DNA of 64,000 nt from Parapedobacter sp964498395. Its GTDB lineage: Bacteria > Bacteroidota > Bacteroidia > Sphingobacteriales > Sphingobacteriaceae. A program made the position numbers and the translations under genes. The DNA lies in contig CAZCHE010000010.1 of NCBI GenBank assembly GCA_964498395.1, positions 1 to 64,000 on the forward strand, in the 5' to 3' direction. Of the stretch, positions 23,756 through 33,517 are shown piece by piece (position 1 is the stretch's first letter; the number at the start of each line of letters is the position of its first letter). Under the pieces are notes generated by a model. That model was given only the letters and a program-made list of their open reading frames with translations. It searched no databases and had not been told where the DNA came from.

Positions 23756-25594
23756 TTACTCCTGACTGGTCAATACATGATTAAGTGGCTCTACATTGTT
23801 TTCAAAACCCGCATAACCCTTATTCTGATTGATTACCCCTTCGGGATTACCGTTAATCGCACTGATGGGGATGGGCCACAACACGTGGTATTGGCCCATA
23901 CGGTAGGTGACCCCGAAATTGGTGGTGACATTCTTGTTATAAAAATCACTCCTGTCCATAATGCGGTCGTAGAAGTAATTATCGTCCGAAAAATTAGCCA
24001 TACTGTAGGATTTTCCGTATTCGGAACCTATCCCAGTTTGTGCGTAGATATAGGCTATCCGTGTCAACTCGGTTTTGCGTGGCTCTTCGTAGTACAATTC
24101 GCGCGCGCGTTCGTCTAACACGGTTCCGATGGTGATACCGGCACCGGAGGCATCCAGCGGAGCAGCTTTCGCCCGTTCACGAACCACATTGAGATCGGCA
24201 GCGGCACTTGCCAGGTCACCTTTCCATACATGCGCTTCGGCCCGAAGCAAGTAGGTTTCCGCCAACCGGAATACATACCAATCTGTATTGCCTCCTGCAG
24301 GCTGCACCCGTTGCGGGTCTTCAATATAGACCTTGTAATGCGGCCAGCTAAACCATTGCCTGATGGTATCATTGGATAAAACGGTGCCCTGGTCATTTCT
24401 AAATTGGAGCGGCTTCCCATAATACGGATCCGATCCATCTAGGTCTGGGAAGTTATAAACCAAATCCTCCATATTCATCCAATTTCCGGGGGCATGACGG
24501 AGATCGGTATCATCTGTCCAAAGTCCGTGCTGGCTAAACCAAGTCGGACGTATACGACCAATACCGCGACCATACTGTAGCACCAGCGGGATACCCACGT
24601 TAGGCTGATCAGACATACCGCGGTTTCCGGTGGGGGTGATGATACCGGCATTGCTCCAAAAGGGCAATGCGTTACGCATCAACTGGGTACCGCCGTCGTG
24701 ATTACCCTCTATATTTATTCGATCGATGACGAGCATGAGTGCCTCCCGGTTGCCTGACAACGATTTATTCTCCGGCCGGTGCAAATCCCATACGACATTA
24801 CGGTTGGCATCGCCCTGATCCACTCCGAATCGTTCGGTCATCAACTGGTATTGACCACCATTTATAACCTGGCTAGCCGATTGGATGGCATCGTCGAATA
24901 AACCTAACGCCAGATTCACCTTGGTCAACAAATGGCTGGCCGCACCCTTGGTCACTTGCCCCTTGTTGACATTATCCGGCACCCACTCCTGGGCAAACTC
25001 AAGATCTTGCTTGATCTGCTGTAGAATAACCTCCCGGCGGGTGCTGTAAAAATCCAACTTAGGCCCCGTTGGCATAAAGAATGGCGCGGGTACATCGCCA
25101 AACTGATGGACCAGTCGGTAATACCGGGCGGCCCGGTGGAAATAGGCAGCCCCCAACAAGTGATTCCGCTCGGCTTCATCAGCATAGTCCTGCGGCACGT
25201 CAATGTAATGAATAGCAGTATTTGCGTAACGAATTGCCCGAAATCCTTCGTTCCAATACCACCCAATCTTATTGTAATCTGTATGGTTAAGCTGCGCATC
25301 TGGCGTGATGGCCAATATGAGATCTTGTGCCGGGCCCGGTTTGTCGGTCGTACCCTCTACCGCGATATCCGAGTAAATCATCTCGGTAACCATCGGCGAA
25401 GCATCTCCCATATATTCGTGGCGTAGGTTTCGCTCGCACGCCACTAAGGTCGCCCACAGCGCATCAGAAGTTTGAAATGTCTCCTCCGGCGTGAAAAAAG
25501 AAAGTGCCTTGGGCGTTAAAAACTCCTGCTTACAGCCATTGCTGGCTAGCAACATCAGGATGGGTAGGTATATAAGTTTTTTTGCAGACTTCAT
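23756..25594 (-). CDS. SusD/RagB-family outer-membrane lipoprotein
   Basis: The product has about 612 residues with a lipoprotein signal (MKSAKKLIYLPILMLLASNGC, lipidated C21). The SusD pattern follows: FLTPKALSFFTPEETFQT, EGFRAIRYANTAIHYID, HLLGAAYFHRAARYYRLVHQFGDVP and, near the end, RLAETYLLRAEAHVWKGDLASAAADLNVVRERA. A longer upstream frame to 25717 is rejected because it overlaps SusC and lacks a signal. SusD proteins sit on the outer surface as the lid of the SusC channel and bind glycan or peptide. The gap to susC is 20 bases. No hydrolase gene is attached, so the ligand is unknown. Confidence 0.9.
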   Translation of the reverse strand: MKSAKKLIYLPILMLLASNGCKQEFLTPKALSFFTPEETFQTSDALWATLVACERNLRHEYMGDASPMVTEMIYSDIAVEGTTDKPGPAQDLILAITPDAQLNHTDYNKIGWYWNEGFRAIRYANTAIHYIDVPQDYADEAERNHLLGAAYFHRAARYYRLVHQFGDVPAPFFMPTGPKLDFYSTRREVILQQIKQDLEFAQEWVPDNVNKGQVTKGAASHLLTKVNLALGLFDDAIQSASQVINGGQYQLMTERFGVDQGDANRNVVWDLHRPENKSLSGNREALMLVIDRINIEGNHDGGTQLMRNALPFWSNAGIITPTGNRGMSDQPNVGIPLVLQYGRGIGRIRPTWFSQHGLWTDDTDLRHAPGNWMNMEDLVYNFPDLDGSDPYYGKPLQFRNDQGTVLSNDTIRQWFSWPHYKVYIEDPQRVQPAGGNTDWYVFRLAETYLLRAEAHVWKGDLASAAADLNVVRERAKAAPLDASGAGITIGTVLDERARELYYEEPRKTELTRIAYIYAQTGIGSEYGKSYSMANFSDDNYFYDRIMDRSDFYNKNVTTNFGVTYRMGQYHVLWPIPISAINGNPEGVINQNKGYAGFENNVEPLNHVLTSQE

Positions 25595-25614
25595 GATCTT
25601 CTCTTCTTTAAAAA

Positions 25615-28600
25615 TTACAATGTCAAATCCAAACCGAAATTGAAAAACCGGGGGGTGGGGCCAGCGCCTTGGTCCGGATCCCATTCCGGATCCCAGAAAA
25701 TCCAATCGGGCGCCCACATCGCCGCATTTCGGACGTTAACAAATAATCGGAGCCCTTGTATGCGGTGCCTGCTCAACAGATCGGACGGTACGGTATACGC
25801 CAGCGATATGTTATCCACCCGGACGAATGATCGCTTGCGATACACATTGAATCCCGTAGCACTTCCTTCATTGGAGTTAATCCTTGCCCATTCATGCGAC
25901 GGGTTTTCCGGTGTCCAATAAGGAAATACATAGTTATTCATCCGGTCAGGAAATCCATTCCTGTTTTTCAACCAATTGAAACTGCTTTGATGGCCGATCA
26001 GGGAGTACATCGATATCGATGCGCTGAAATTCCTGAGAAACTGGAAATCGTTTCGGAATGATACCCGGTATCGGGGCTCGGAGTACCCCAAGAATTGACG
26101 ATCCGCATTGCTAAACAACCCATCATCATTCACATCTTCCAGCTTATAATCACCAGGACGTAGTCCATAGCGGGCAGCTTCCTCTTCCTGACCCAATTGG
26201 TACACACCCAATGCCTTCCAATCCCAAATCACATCCAATGCCTTTCCGATAAACCAACGGTTTTGAACATCGTCCAACTCCCTGCCATCCGGCCCATAGT
26301 TACGATACACATGCTGAATGGCGTTTCGATTCAGTTGAAACAGTGCGGTACTCCGCCAAGAAAAGCGTTCCCGATCGATATTCAAAGAATTTAATGTGAC
26401 CTCAAAACCCCGGTTACGTACTTCACCGAGATTGTCCATCACCCAATCAAAGCCCATCACATTCGGCAAACTCCGCTGAACCAACAGATCCGTAGAATTC
26501 ATCTGGTACACCTCCACGCTACCATCCAAACGGTTGTTAAACAACGCAAAGTCCAATCCTAAATTGTATGAAGTATTGCGCTCCCAACGTAAGTTGGCAT
26601 TCTGCATCCGATTGACCCAAAGTTGGCTACTCTGAACAACGGTGCCATCGGGGAGCACATAGAGGTACTTGCCCGTGGTCAAATCTGATAGTGCCACATA
26701 CCTCCCGATATCCCTATTGCCATTACTCCCCCACGAAGCCCGCAGCTTCCCATAATTGAACCAGTTACTATTGAAAAACTTTTCCTCTGTAAATACCCAA
26801 CCTAACGCGACGGAACCGAAGTTTGCTCTTGGATTACGCTGGCCAAACGCCGAATAACCATCCCGGCGGAATGTTCCGGTAAAGATATACCGGTCAGCCA
26901 ACGTATAAACCATTCGCGCCATCAGCGCATCGCCGGTGCTGTACTCATCGTTGCTCGAAATGATCGGGTTGATCCCCCCGTCGATACCATGGTACCCGCG
27001 GCTATCGTCTGGATCGAAATTATCATTCGTCATGGTGTTATCCCAACGCCGGAATTTCTCCGCATTGGCCAATAAAGTCACATCAAACCGGTGCATGCCT
27101 GCAAATTCCTTCTCCCACTTCAATATGTTATCAATTTGCCAATAATAGGTTTCCTGCTGCTGGCGTGAGGCCCTTCCCCCGAATGCGGCCCATGATTCAT
27201 GGCTGGATTTCTCATGGTTATATCGTTCATACAGCTGTACCTGCGGCGTGAAATTGGTGGTAAACGTAATACCAAAAGGAAGCTTTACCCGTCCAAATAT
27301 GGTAGCGTTCAACGCATTAACCCGCTGCAACCGATCGGTGTGGTACGCATCATATCCCGGGTTAACACCGCCGGACACTTCGTAGTTCGGTCGCCAAATT
27401 AAATCGCCATTTTCGTCATACTGTGTACCCCAGGGTGAAAGACTGGTGATATTGCCCCAACCGTGGGCAATCGCACTCTCATTTCGAGAGGTGGCCTGCA
27501 TGGTCATACCCGCAGTCAGGAAATCAGTTATATTGGCTTCAATGTTGGCGCGCGCACGCAATGTTTTGAAACGGTCGCCAACGATGATTCCCTCATTGTC
27601 TAAATAACCGGCACCCAAATAATAGGCAACGTCTTTGTTTCGTCCCGATACACTCAAATTGTGGTCTTGGCGAAAGCCATTATGAAAAACCTGGTCGTAC
27701 CAGTTAACACTACGGCCCTCCATATAATTATCCACCTCGTTCGGTTGGAGGTTCAGCCGTCGTAACCATACCCGCACGGGGTCGCCCGTAGATCCGTCAT
27801 ACCCCAACCATGTGTCGATACTGATATCCGATGGGAGATTGCGAGGATCGTCAAAGCGATAGGGTTCGGCATTGGCATTGATGCTTTTAAACACATCGGA
27901 ACGCCAATCTACGAATGCCTGGCCCTCATAAGGCCGTTCGTGCACAGCCATGGCGGCAAGGCCCAATGTGGTGTTGTAGTTGATAACCGGCTTTCCTTCT
28001 TTACCCTTTTTTGTGGTTACAATAATCACGCCGGAGGCCGCTTTCGCACCAAACACCGCAGCGGAACTGGCATCTTTTAGCACGTCCACCGATTCGATGT
28101 CCGATGGATTGATATCCTCCCACGCTCCGTAGTAAATGGCCCCGTCCAACACGATCAGCGGACTAGTACTTGCATTAAACGATGTCCGTCCACGGACTTG
28201 CAAGCTTCCGCCCCCTTTTGCCCGTGCGCTAAACCCAACGTTCAGTCCCGCAATATTACCTCGTAGCGCATCGGTAAGTTGGGTAGGTGCCTCATTCTGG
28301 ATTTTTGCGGCACTGAGGGAAGATACCGCACCCGTCAAGTCCCGTTTACGCATGGTGCCATAGCCCACCACAACCACCTCGTCCAAATCAGACACTGCTA
28401 ATACCAACGCTACATCGATTGTTGGCCGATTTTGAACGGCAACTTCAACAGCCGTATAACCAACCGATGTAAAAATCAAGATGCTATTGGGATCTACGTT
28501 TTGCAAGGTATACAACCCATTTCCGTCGGTGCTGGTTGCTGTGGTCGTACCTTTGACCTGTACCGTCACATCCGATAAGCTTACATCTGTGCCCGATTCT

Positions 28601-28734
28601 GACACCCTTCCCCGCACCGATATACCCTGCTGGGCCGACAGCAGGATTGGAGACAATGATAATAGCGCTGTCATCGATAACGTGAAATGCTTGGCCCTGA
28701 TTGGCCGAAAGCGTCGTTGGTAAAAGTTAATCAT
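25615..28734 (-). CDS. SusC/RagA-family TonB-dependent outer-membrane transporter
   Basis: The 1039-residue protein has an N-terminal signal peptide ending LLSAQQG and a carboxypeptidase-D-like beta-sandwich (ISVRGRVSESGTDVSLSDV to about residue 110). Then come the TonB box-like DEVVVVGYGT, the plug (LRGNIAGLNVG, SLQVRGRTSF, PLIVLDG, VDVLKDASSAAVFG, GVIIVTTKKGK) and a 22-strand barrel ending RFFNFGLDLTL. It imports oligomers captured by the SusD partner with TonB energy. It lacks the STN domain, so it does not signal through FecR. An unusually good Shine-Dalgarno sequence, AGGAGG, lies eight bases before the start; Bacteroidota genes generally lack this. Confidence 0.92.
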   Translation of the reverse strand: MINFYQRRFRPIRAKHFTLSMTALLSLSPILLSAQQGISVRGRVSESGTDVSLSDVTVQVKGTTTATSTDGNGLYTLQNVDPNSILIFTSVGYTAVEVAVQNRPTIDVALVLAVSDLDEVVVVGYGTMRKRDLTGAVSSLSAAKIQNEAPTQLTDALRGNIAGLNVGFSARAKGGGSLQVRGRTSFNASTSPLIVLDGAIYYGAWEDINPSDIESVDVLKDASSAAVFGAKAASGVIIVTTKKGKEGKPVINYNTTLGLAAMAVHERPYEGQAFVDWRSDVFKSINANAEPYRFDDPRNLPSDISIDTWLGYDGSTGDPVRVWLRRLNLQPNEVDNYMEGRSVNWYDQVFHNGFRQDHNLSVSGRNKDVAYYLGAGYLDNEGIIVGDRFKTLRARANIEANITDFLTAGMTMQATSRNESAIAHGWGNITSLSPWGTQYDENGDLIWRPNYEVSGGVNPGYDAYHTDRLQRVNALNATIFGRVKLPFGITFTTNFTPQVQLYERYNHEKSSHESWAAFGGRASRQQQETYYWQIDNILKWEKEFAGMHRFDVTLLANAEKFRRWDNTMTNDNFDPDDSRGYHGIDGGINPIISSNDEYSTGDALMARMVYTLADRYIFTGTFRRDGYSAFGQRNPRANFGSVALGWVFTEEKFFNSNWFNYGKLRASWGSNGNRDIGRYVALSDLTTGKYLYVLPDGTVVQSSQLWVNRMQNANLRWERNTSYNLGLDFALFNNRLDGSVEVYQMNSTDLLVQRSLPNVMGFDWVMDNLGEVRNRGFEVTLNSLNIDRERFSWRSTALFQLNRNAIQHVYRNYGPDGRELDDVQNRWFIGKALDVIWDWKALGVYQLGQEEEAARYGLRPGDYKLEDVNDDGLFSNADRQFLGYSEPRYRVSFRNDFQFLRNFSASISMYSLIGHQSSFNWLKNRNGFPDRMNNYVFPYWTPENPSHEWARINSNEGSATGFNVYRKRSFVRVDNISLAYTVPSDLLSRHRIQGLRLFVNVRNAAMWAPDWIFWDPEWDPDQGAGPTPRFFNFGLDLTL

Positions 28735-29118
28735 GTATTTATCCTCCTTTTTTTGTTTTAATTGGCAATGGCAGGTGGTCGGGTCAGTTCAATAAACAAC
28801 CTCAAAAAAAGCAACACGTTTTAACGCTTCCTAATTCCCGCTTTTTTACGAAGGGGAGGTATTGTCAGTGCTGTTACTCGGTTATTTAAAAGTTTATAAT
28901 TTGGTCACTAACCTGTGGTTCAAAAATAGCGTAAACTTTACCGTAACCACATGATAATCCCGGATAACTAAGGTTTGCGGAGGCCAAAAACTCGTTTTTT
29001 GACAGCGTTCAATCGGTGGAGTGATTTTAGGAATTTTAACCGGAATGTAACAGACAGGCTACTTTCAATCTGACTAAACACGGGCTTCATGCACCAAAAG
29101 GCAGGCACGAATGGAAAA
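28735..29118 (-). promoter_or_regulatory. Leader and promoter region of the minus-strand SusC/SusD operon
   Basis: On the minus strand, TATTTTTG (28928-28921) fits the -7 consensus. Two bases upstream of it lies the short palindrome GTAAA-G-TTTAC (28931-28941), a possible regulator site. The implied leader of about 180 bases ends with AGGAGG (28748-28743). I see no frame or structured RNA in the rest of this stretch. Confidence 0.42.
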
Positions 29119-29151
29119 AAAAAGCCACGCCAGAAATCCCTGACGTGGCTT
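29119..29151 (-). terminator. Intrinsic terminator of nagB
   Basis: Stem AAGCCACG / CGTGGCTT (29122-29129 and 29144-29151) with an inner CAG/CTG extension. Read on the minus strand it is followed by a T run (complement of the A tract around 29115-29123). It lies 39 bases after the nagB stop. Confidence 0.7.
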
Positions 29152-29189
29152 AGTTAAAGAAATTTAAACGTTATTTTAGTTTATCCGCC

Positions 29190-31118
29190 TTATTCATCCT
29201 CGAATTTCCACCGCACAAAGGCCTCGATGGCTTCGTATTCTGCCATGCCTAATTCATCGTACAATCTTGCGGTTTCACGGGTACGTTCTTCGGCACGCAC
29301 CCAAAATTCGCGTGCGTCGTCGCCAGGGAACACCGGCAGGTCTTTCTGCGACTGATGCTTGAAGATGGCGTGGCGTTTACGCAGCACTTCCTGTGGTGAA
29401 AGCGGTACGGCCATTTCAATCTCGTAAATTTCAAACTCGTGCCAGGCCCCACGATACAGCCACAGCCAGCAATCTTTTGTCCAAGCCTCCGTTTTGCGAA
29501 GCCGCAATAGCGCTTGGTGAATGATATCGAAGCATACCTTATGGGTGCCATGTGGGTCGGCAAAATCACCGGCAGCGAAAATCTGGTGAGGTTTGATCCG
29601 TTGCAACAGTTCCATCGTCTGCTGGATGTCATCTTCGTAATCCAGTTCTTTGCTGTACTTGCCCCGATCATAGAAGGGCAGGTTTTGGAAATGGATATTC
29701 TCGTCAGGCAATCCGGCAAACCGGGCGCCGGCAATGGCTTCCCCTTTACGGATAAGGCCCTTGACCGTCAGGAGTTCCTCCGTATCAATCTGGTTAGGCT
29801 TCTTATCAGCGATAAATCGGCGCGCATCCTGGTAGAGGGTTTCCAATTTCTGCGTATCGATGCCCTGCGATTTGGCAAAATCCGTCGCAAACTCAATGAA
29901 GCGTAGGGCATCATCATCCCACACAGCCGTGTTGCCTGACGTTTGGTATGCCACATGCACATCGTGCCCCTGATCAGCTAAGCGGATAAAGGTACCACCC
30001 ATCGAGATCACGTCATCGTCTGGGTGCGGCGAGAAGATAATGGAGCGCTTTTGCGCAGGTTCGCGGCGCTCGGGGCGTTGGCTATCATCCGCGTTGGGCT
30101 TACCACCCGGCCAGCCGGTGATGGTATGTTGCAACTGGTTGAAAATATCGATATTGATGTTATAAACAGGGCCCTTTTCTGTAGCCAGTTGGGCCATGCC
30201 ATTGGTATTGTAATCGTCTTCGGTCAGTTTCAGTATGGGTTTTTTGAGAGTTTGCGATAACCATACCACCGCTTTCTTGATGGTCCTACGATCCCATTCA
30301 CAATCTTTGACCAACCAAGGGGTGCCAAAGCGGGTCAACTGCGAAGCCGCGTCCACATCAAGCACAAATTCTACACTGTCGGAAAGTTGGAGGTAGGTAG
30401 CGGGTACTTCAGCAGAAATCTCCCCTTCTACCGCTTTCTTCACAATTTCGGCCTTCTTTTCGTTCCAAGCCATGAGGATAATTTCACGGGCTTTGAAGAT
30501 CGTGCCGATACCCATCGTGATGGCTTTCGTGGGTACATTCTCCTTACCACCAAAATCACGGGAAGCGTCACGGCGAGTCAAATCATCCAAGGTCACCAAC
30601 CGTGTACCGGAATTCGGTGCCGAGCCGGGCTCGTTGAATCCAATGTGGCCCGTACGACCAATACCCAATAGCTGCAGATCAAGCCCGCCAAATGCCGTGA
30701 TTTTCTGTTCGTAAGCGAGGCAATAGGCGTGTATTTCTTCCATGGGCAAGGTGCCGTCCGGAATATGCACATTGGCCTGCGGGATATCCACGTGGTCAAA
30801 GAGGTGCTGGTTCATAAACGTCACGTAGCTTTGCACCGCATCGGGTTGCATGGGATAATACTCATCGAGATTGAAGGTGACCACATTTTGGAAACTGAGC
30901 CCTTCTTCCCGATGCAAGCGCACCAGCTCTGCATACACTTTTACAGGGGTTGCACCTGTAGCGAGGCCAAGAATAGCCTGCTCACCCTTTTCTTGCTTGC
31001 CGCGGATTAAGTCGGCAATACGTTTGGCCACGGCCAGTGAGGCGGTGGTGGGGTCGGAGTAAACACTTACGGGTACTTTCTCGAAGCGTGTCTCTTCCAG
31101 TAAATTTAATCTTGCCAT
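29190..31118 (-). CDS. nagB: Glucosamine-6-phosphate deaminase fused to a PIG-L/LmbE deacetylase-like domain
   Basis: The 642-residue protein has two parts. Residues 1 to about 270 are NagB: LGLATGATP near 50, NLDEYY with catalytic D85, and LGIGRTGHIGFNEPGS with H158 and E163. It turns glucosamine-6-phosphate into fructose-6-phosphate and ammonia. From about 358 a PIG-L/LmbE zinc domain follows, with the HPDDD metal motif (365-369) and a later DPHGTHK. Stand-alone NagB has about 260 residues; the long form is common in Bacteroidota. The second domain may act as an N-deacetylase on an amino sugar, which is inferred. It is the catabolic entry for amino sugars and lies beside a glycan-use island with a GH109-type enzyme. 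Confidence 0.9.
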   Translation of the reverse strand: MARLNLLEETRFEKVPVSVYSDPTTASLAVAKRIADLIRGKQEKGEQAILGLATGATPVKVYAELVRLHREEGLSFQNVVTFNLDEYYPMQPDAVQSYVTFMNQHLFDHVDIPQANVHIPDGTLPMEEIHAYCLAYEQKITAFGGLDLQLLGIGRTGHIGFNEPGSAPNSGTRLVTLDDLTRRDASRDFGGKENVPTKAITMGIGTIFKAREIILMAWNEKKAEIVKKAVEGEISAEVPATYLQLSDSVEFVLDVDAASQLTRFGTPWLVKDCEWDRRTIKKAVVWLSQTLKKPILKLTEDDYNTNGMAQLATEKGPVYNINIDIFNQLQHTITGWPGGKPNADDSQRPERREPAQKRSIIFSPHPDDDVISMGGTFIRLADQGHDVHVAYQTSGNTAVWDDDALRFIEFATDFAKSQGIDTQKLETLYQDARRFIADKKPNQIDTEELLTVKGLIRKGEAIAGARFAGLPDENIHFQNLPFYDRGKYSKELDYEDDIQQTMELLQRIKPHQIFAAGDFADPHGTHKVCFDIIHQALLRLRKTEAWTKDCWLWLYRGAWHEFEIYEIEMAVPLSPQEVLRKRHAIFKHQSQKDLPVFPGDDAREFWVRAEERTRETARLYDELGMAEYEAIEAFVRWKFEDE

Positions 31119-31146
31119 TGTCAGGAATTACGTATAAGGTGAGACG

Positions 31147-31154
31147 CAAAACTA
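31147..31154 (-). promoter_or_regulatory. -7 promoter element of nagB
   Basis: TAGTTTTG on the minus strand (31154-31147) matches TAnnTTTG and lies 29 bases before the nagB start at 31118. No convincing -33 TTTG is visible at the ideal distance. Confidence 0.5.
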
Positions 31155-31360
31155 CTGATAAATGTCTACTTATGGCACAGGTTTTCGGAAATATTTCATC
31201 CTTTTTCCTGAATAACGCTATGCAATCGTGTGCGTTAGGGGCACCTTTTCCTTCCGGTAGCAAAAGCCAAATACCCTATCCATGCTTCATGTTATTACAT
31301 CTCTTGTTTTACGGATCCCTTTTTTTCGATATGGGCTCCGTATTCTCCGGATAAAGATGC

Positions 31361-31389
31361 AAACGGTTGCGTAAATTACGCAACCGTTT
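31361..31389. promoter_or_regulatory. LacI-type palindromic operator, copy A
   Basis: Perfect inverted repeat with arms AAACGGTTGCGTAA (31361-31374) and its complement (31376-31389) around one base. Each arm contains a GCAA-ACGG-TTGC box resembling LacI/PurR-family operators, so two boxes stand back to back. It lies 195 bases before the first DUF4832-type gene and about 240 bases from the nagB start. There is no T run, so it is not a terminator. Related copies occur at 35338 and 45316. The rest of the 31119-31583 interval has no gene. Confidence 0.65.
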
Positions 31390-31583
31390 GATTGTCTCCG
31401 ACTCTTTTTTTTCTCTGGTTAAACATAGATGTTTGTCATAAGCCAACGGATCATTGGCCATAACTAATACCCTAATAACCAATTATTACTGAAATCAAAA
31501 AATTGAGGATTGTTGAACTTATCCGGATTAAGTGGACATGGTGGACACCAAGGCGGTAGACCACGGAACATATACTTGAAATA

Positions 31584-33494
31584 ATGATGAGAACCAAAAA
31601 TTTATTTACGGCCTGTTGCTTGGTTGTCGGCTTTGTAAGCTGTCAAGCTCCGCTGGTATTGCAGCCACTCGACTATACGGAGAATCCCGTTGATATCCCG
31701 AATCCTGACAGGGGAGCTTACCGGGGTCGATGGCAGAATATATCACCCGGGTTGGTCAATGTGGCCAATTCGCCTTTCGGCATTACACCCGAAGTGGACC
31801 ACCGGGTTCCAGTTGACGAAAATTCCGTGCTATACCATGGAAGGCAGGTGCCGCCCGTGGAAGGCGATGACATCGAGGAGACTGAATTTTATAACGGTGT
31901 TAATCAAAATACGGGCCCCTACGTCGGCGGCACGGGGGTCTCAGCCCTTCCTTCGATATCATTTATGTGTTTTGACCTGTGCAACTTCTCGTCAAACGCA
32001 TTCCTATCGGCGAAAGATGCTTTTGCATACAAAGATGATGGATTGTTTGAAGACCCGGGCACCGGAGCCGCGAGGACTGGAAAAACCGGCCCCTTGACAC
32101 CGTTTGCGCTCGACTATATCAGGGGGCTACTTCAAAAGGTGAGAGAAGGAGACGGTGTGGCTTTTGTGAAATTCTCGTATGATGGCAACGGGTTCAACTA
32201 TGTCGAACCCCACAAGTACCCTGAGTTGGATATTACCGAAGGGCTCATCCATGGACCCGAGCCAACGTTCATAACCGACAATAATCCATCGGCCATTTGC
32301 ACGGTAGCCGGCCATGAGGACAAAAATTGGATACAATACCATATCTGGCAGCTTAAACCCATTTTCCACGAGTTCGAAGACATCATCATGTGTGTCAAAA
32401 CAGGGATGCTCGGTCCTTGGGGCGAACAGCATTCATCGCCCGAAGCTCAAAATACAGATACCTATAAGATGCTTTTGGACGCATACCTGGACGCTGTTCC
32501 CGCTTCACGTGCGCTGCTAACACATGCTGGCGGATTCCTGGCATGGTATAACGAAACATACCAAACCTCCTATACCTTTACGAATATAGATGCCATGTCG
32601 ACTCCGCCAAAAGGGTCTCCCGAAGCACGATTTGGGTTTTTCAACGATAGCTATGCCGCCGGAAGCTGGACTGACAATGGCTCGCTTTCCGAAGGGAATC
32701 CCATGATCAGTAACCGCTATGGCAGTAGTACATACGACCGGTACAAAGTGACCGGATGGATTCATCAGCAAAACCAAATCCTCCAGGGAGAGGGCGGCAT
32801 CGGTGACAATGTTTTTGGCAATATGCCGGGTGCTATTATCGAAGCCCAGCAACTCCGGACAACAGCCTTGAATATGAGACACGGCAGGTATTCACGATGG
32901 AATGACTTTATTTACAATGAAGCCAATGTCACGAAGCCGGTTCAGTTCCCGGCCAGCGAGGAGGAAGTGGAGGGTGTTTTCACCGGAGAAATCAAAACAG
33001 CCTTCTTCGACCCAGTATATGACGGTAGAACCGGGCTGGAATATTTCCGCGATAGAATGGGCTACCGATTGGTACTGCGTGAGGCTAACGCCAGTGAATG
33101 GGTAACATCGGGTGGCACCCTGAGGTTCAAAGGGAAAATCCAAAATGTCGGGTTTGGCAATATCGTCAACCCGAAAAACGTGTCGGTCATCTTGAAGCCC
33201 AAATCCGGCACTGACGTTTACCAAACGCTCACGAACCTTGACGCGAGGGATTGGCTGACTGATGAAAGTGGAAATGGCAGGCCAGACAATACCGCCGCAT
33301 GGCGTGATTTGAATTTCTCGGTTGATATGAACGTATTTGGTAACGTTCCGGCCGACGATTACGATATTTACCTGAAAATCAATGACCCCAAGGAGCAAAG
33401 TGCTAACAAGCGCTGCATACGATTCGCGAACAATGGAAATAGCTGGGACACCGACCTTGGTGCGAACCTCATCGGTTCGACGACAGTCAAGTAA
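31584..33494 (+). CDS. DUF4874/DUF4832-type lipoprotein, candidate glycosidase
   Basis: The 636-residue protein has a lipoprotein signal (FTACCLVVGFVSC, C20) and then the DUF4874 opening NPDRGAY. A TIM-barrel-like core shows VAFVKFSYDG, GHEDKNWIQYHIWQL (243-257), DIIMCVKTGMLGPWGEQHSS with a strongly acid-like E281, LLTHAGGFLAW and RFGFFNDSY. A DUF4832 beta-sandwich ends YDIYLKINDPKEQS and GANLIGSTTVK. The barrel plus GPWGE motif looks like a glycoside hydrolase, but I know of no proven activity. The next gene is a paralogue 23 bases on. The upstream operator and nearby SusC/SusD and GH109-type genes place it in a glycan-use system on the cell surface. Confidence 0.8.
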   Translation: MMRTKNLFTACCLVVGFVSCQAPLVLQPLDYTENPVDIPNPDRGAYRGRWQNISPGLVNVANSPFGITPEVDHRVPVDENSVLYHGRQVPPVEGDDIEETEFYNGVNQNTGPYVGGTGVSALPSISFMCFDLCNFSSNAFLSAKDAFAYKDDGLFEDPGTGAARTGKTGPLTPFALDYIRGLLQKVREGDGVAFVKFSYDGNGFNYVEPHKYPELDITEGLIHGPEPTFITDNNPSAICTVAGHEDKNWIQYHIWQLKPIFHEFEDIIMCVKTGMLGPWGEQHSSPEAQNTDTYKMLLDAYLDAVPASRALLTHAGGFLAWYNETYQTSYTFTNIDAMSTPPKGSPEARFGFFNDSYAAGSWTDNGSLSEGNPMISNRYGSSTYDRYKVTGWIHQQNQILQGEGGIGDNVFGNMPGAIIEAQQLRTTALNMRHGRYSRWNDFIYNEANVTKPVQFPASEEEVEGVFTGEIKTAFFDPVYDGRTGLEYFRDRMGYRLVLREANASEWVTSGGTLRFKGKIQNVGFGNIVNPKNVSVILKPKSGTDVYQTLTNLDARDWLTDESGNGRPDNTAAWRDLNFSVDMNVFGNVPADDYDIYLKINDPKEQSANKRCIRFANNGNSWDTDLGANLIGSTTVK

Positions 33495-33517
33495 ACAATA
33501 AAATAAAAACAAACGTA

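Noticed and set aside
25595..25717. N-terminal extension of the SusD gene
   Set aside because: It overlaps the SusC 3' end in another frame, and the lipoprotein signal begins at ATG 25594.
31361..31389. Palindrome A as a transcription terminator
   Set aside because: No T run on either side and it lies upstream, not downstream, of both neighbouring genes; an operator explains it better.
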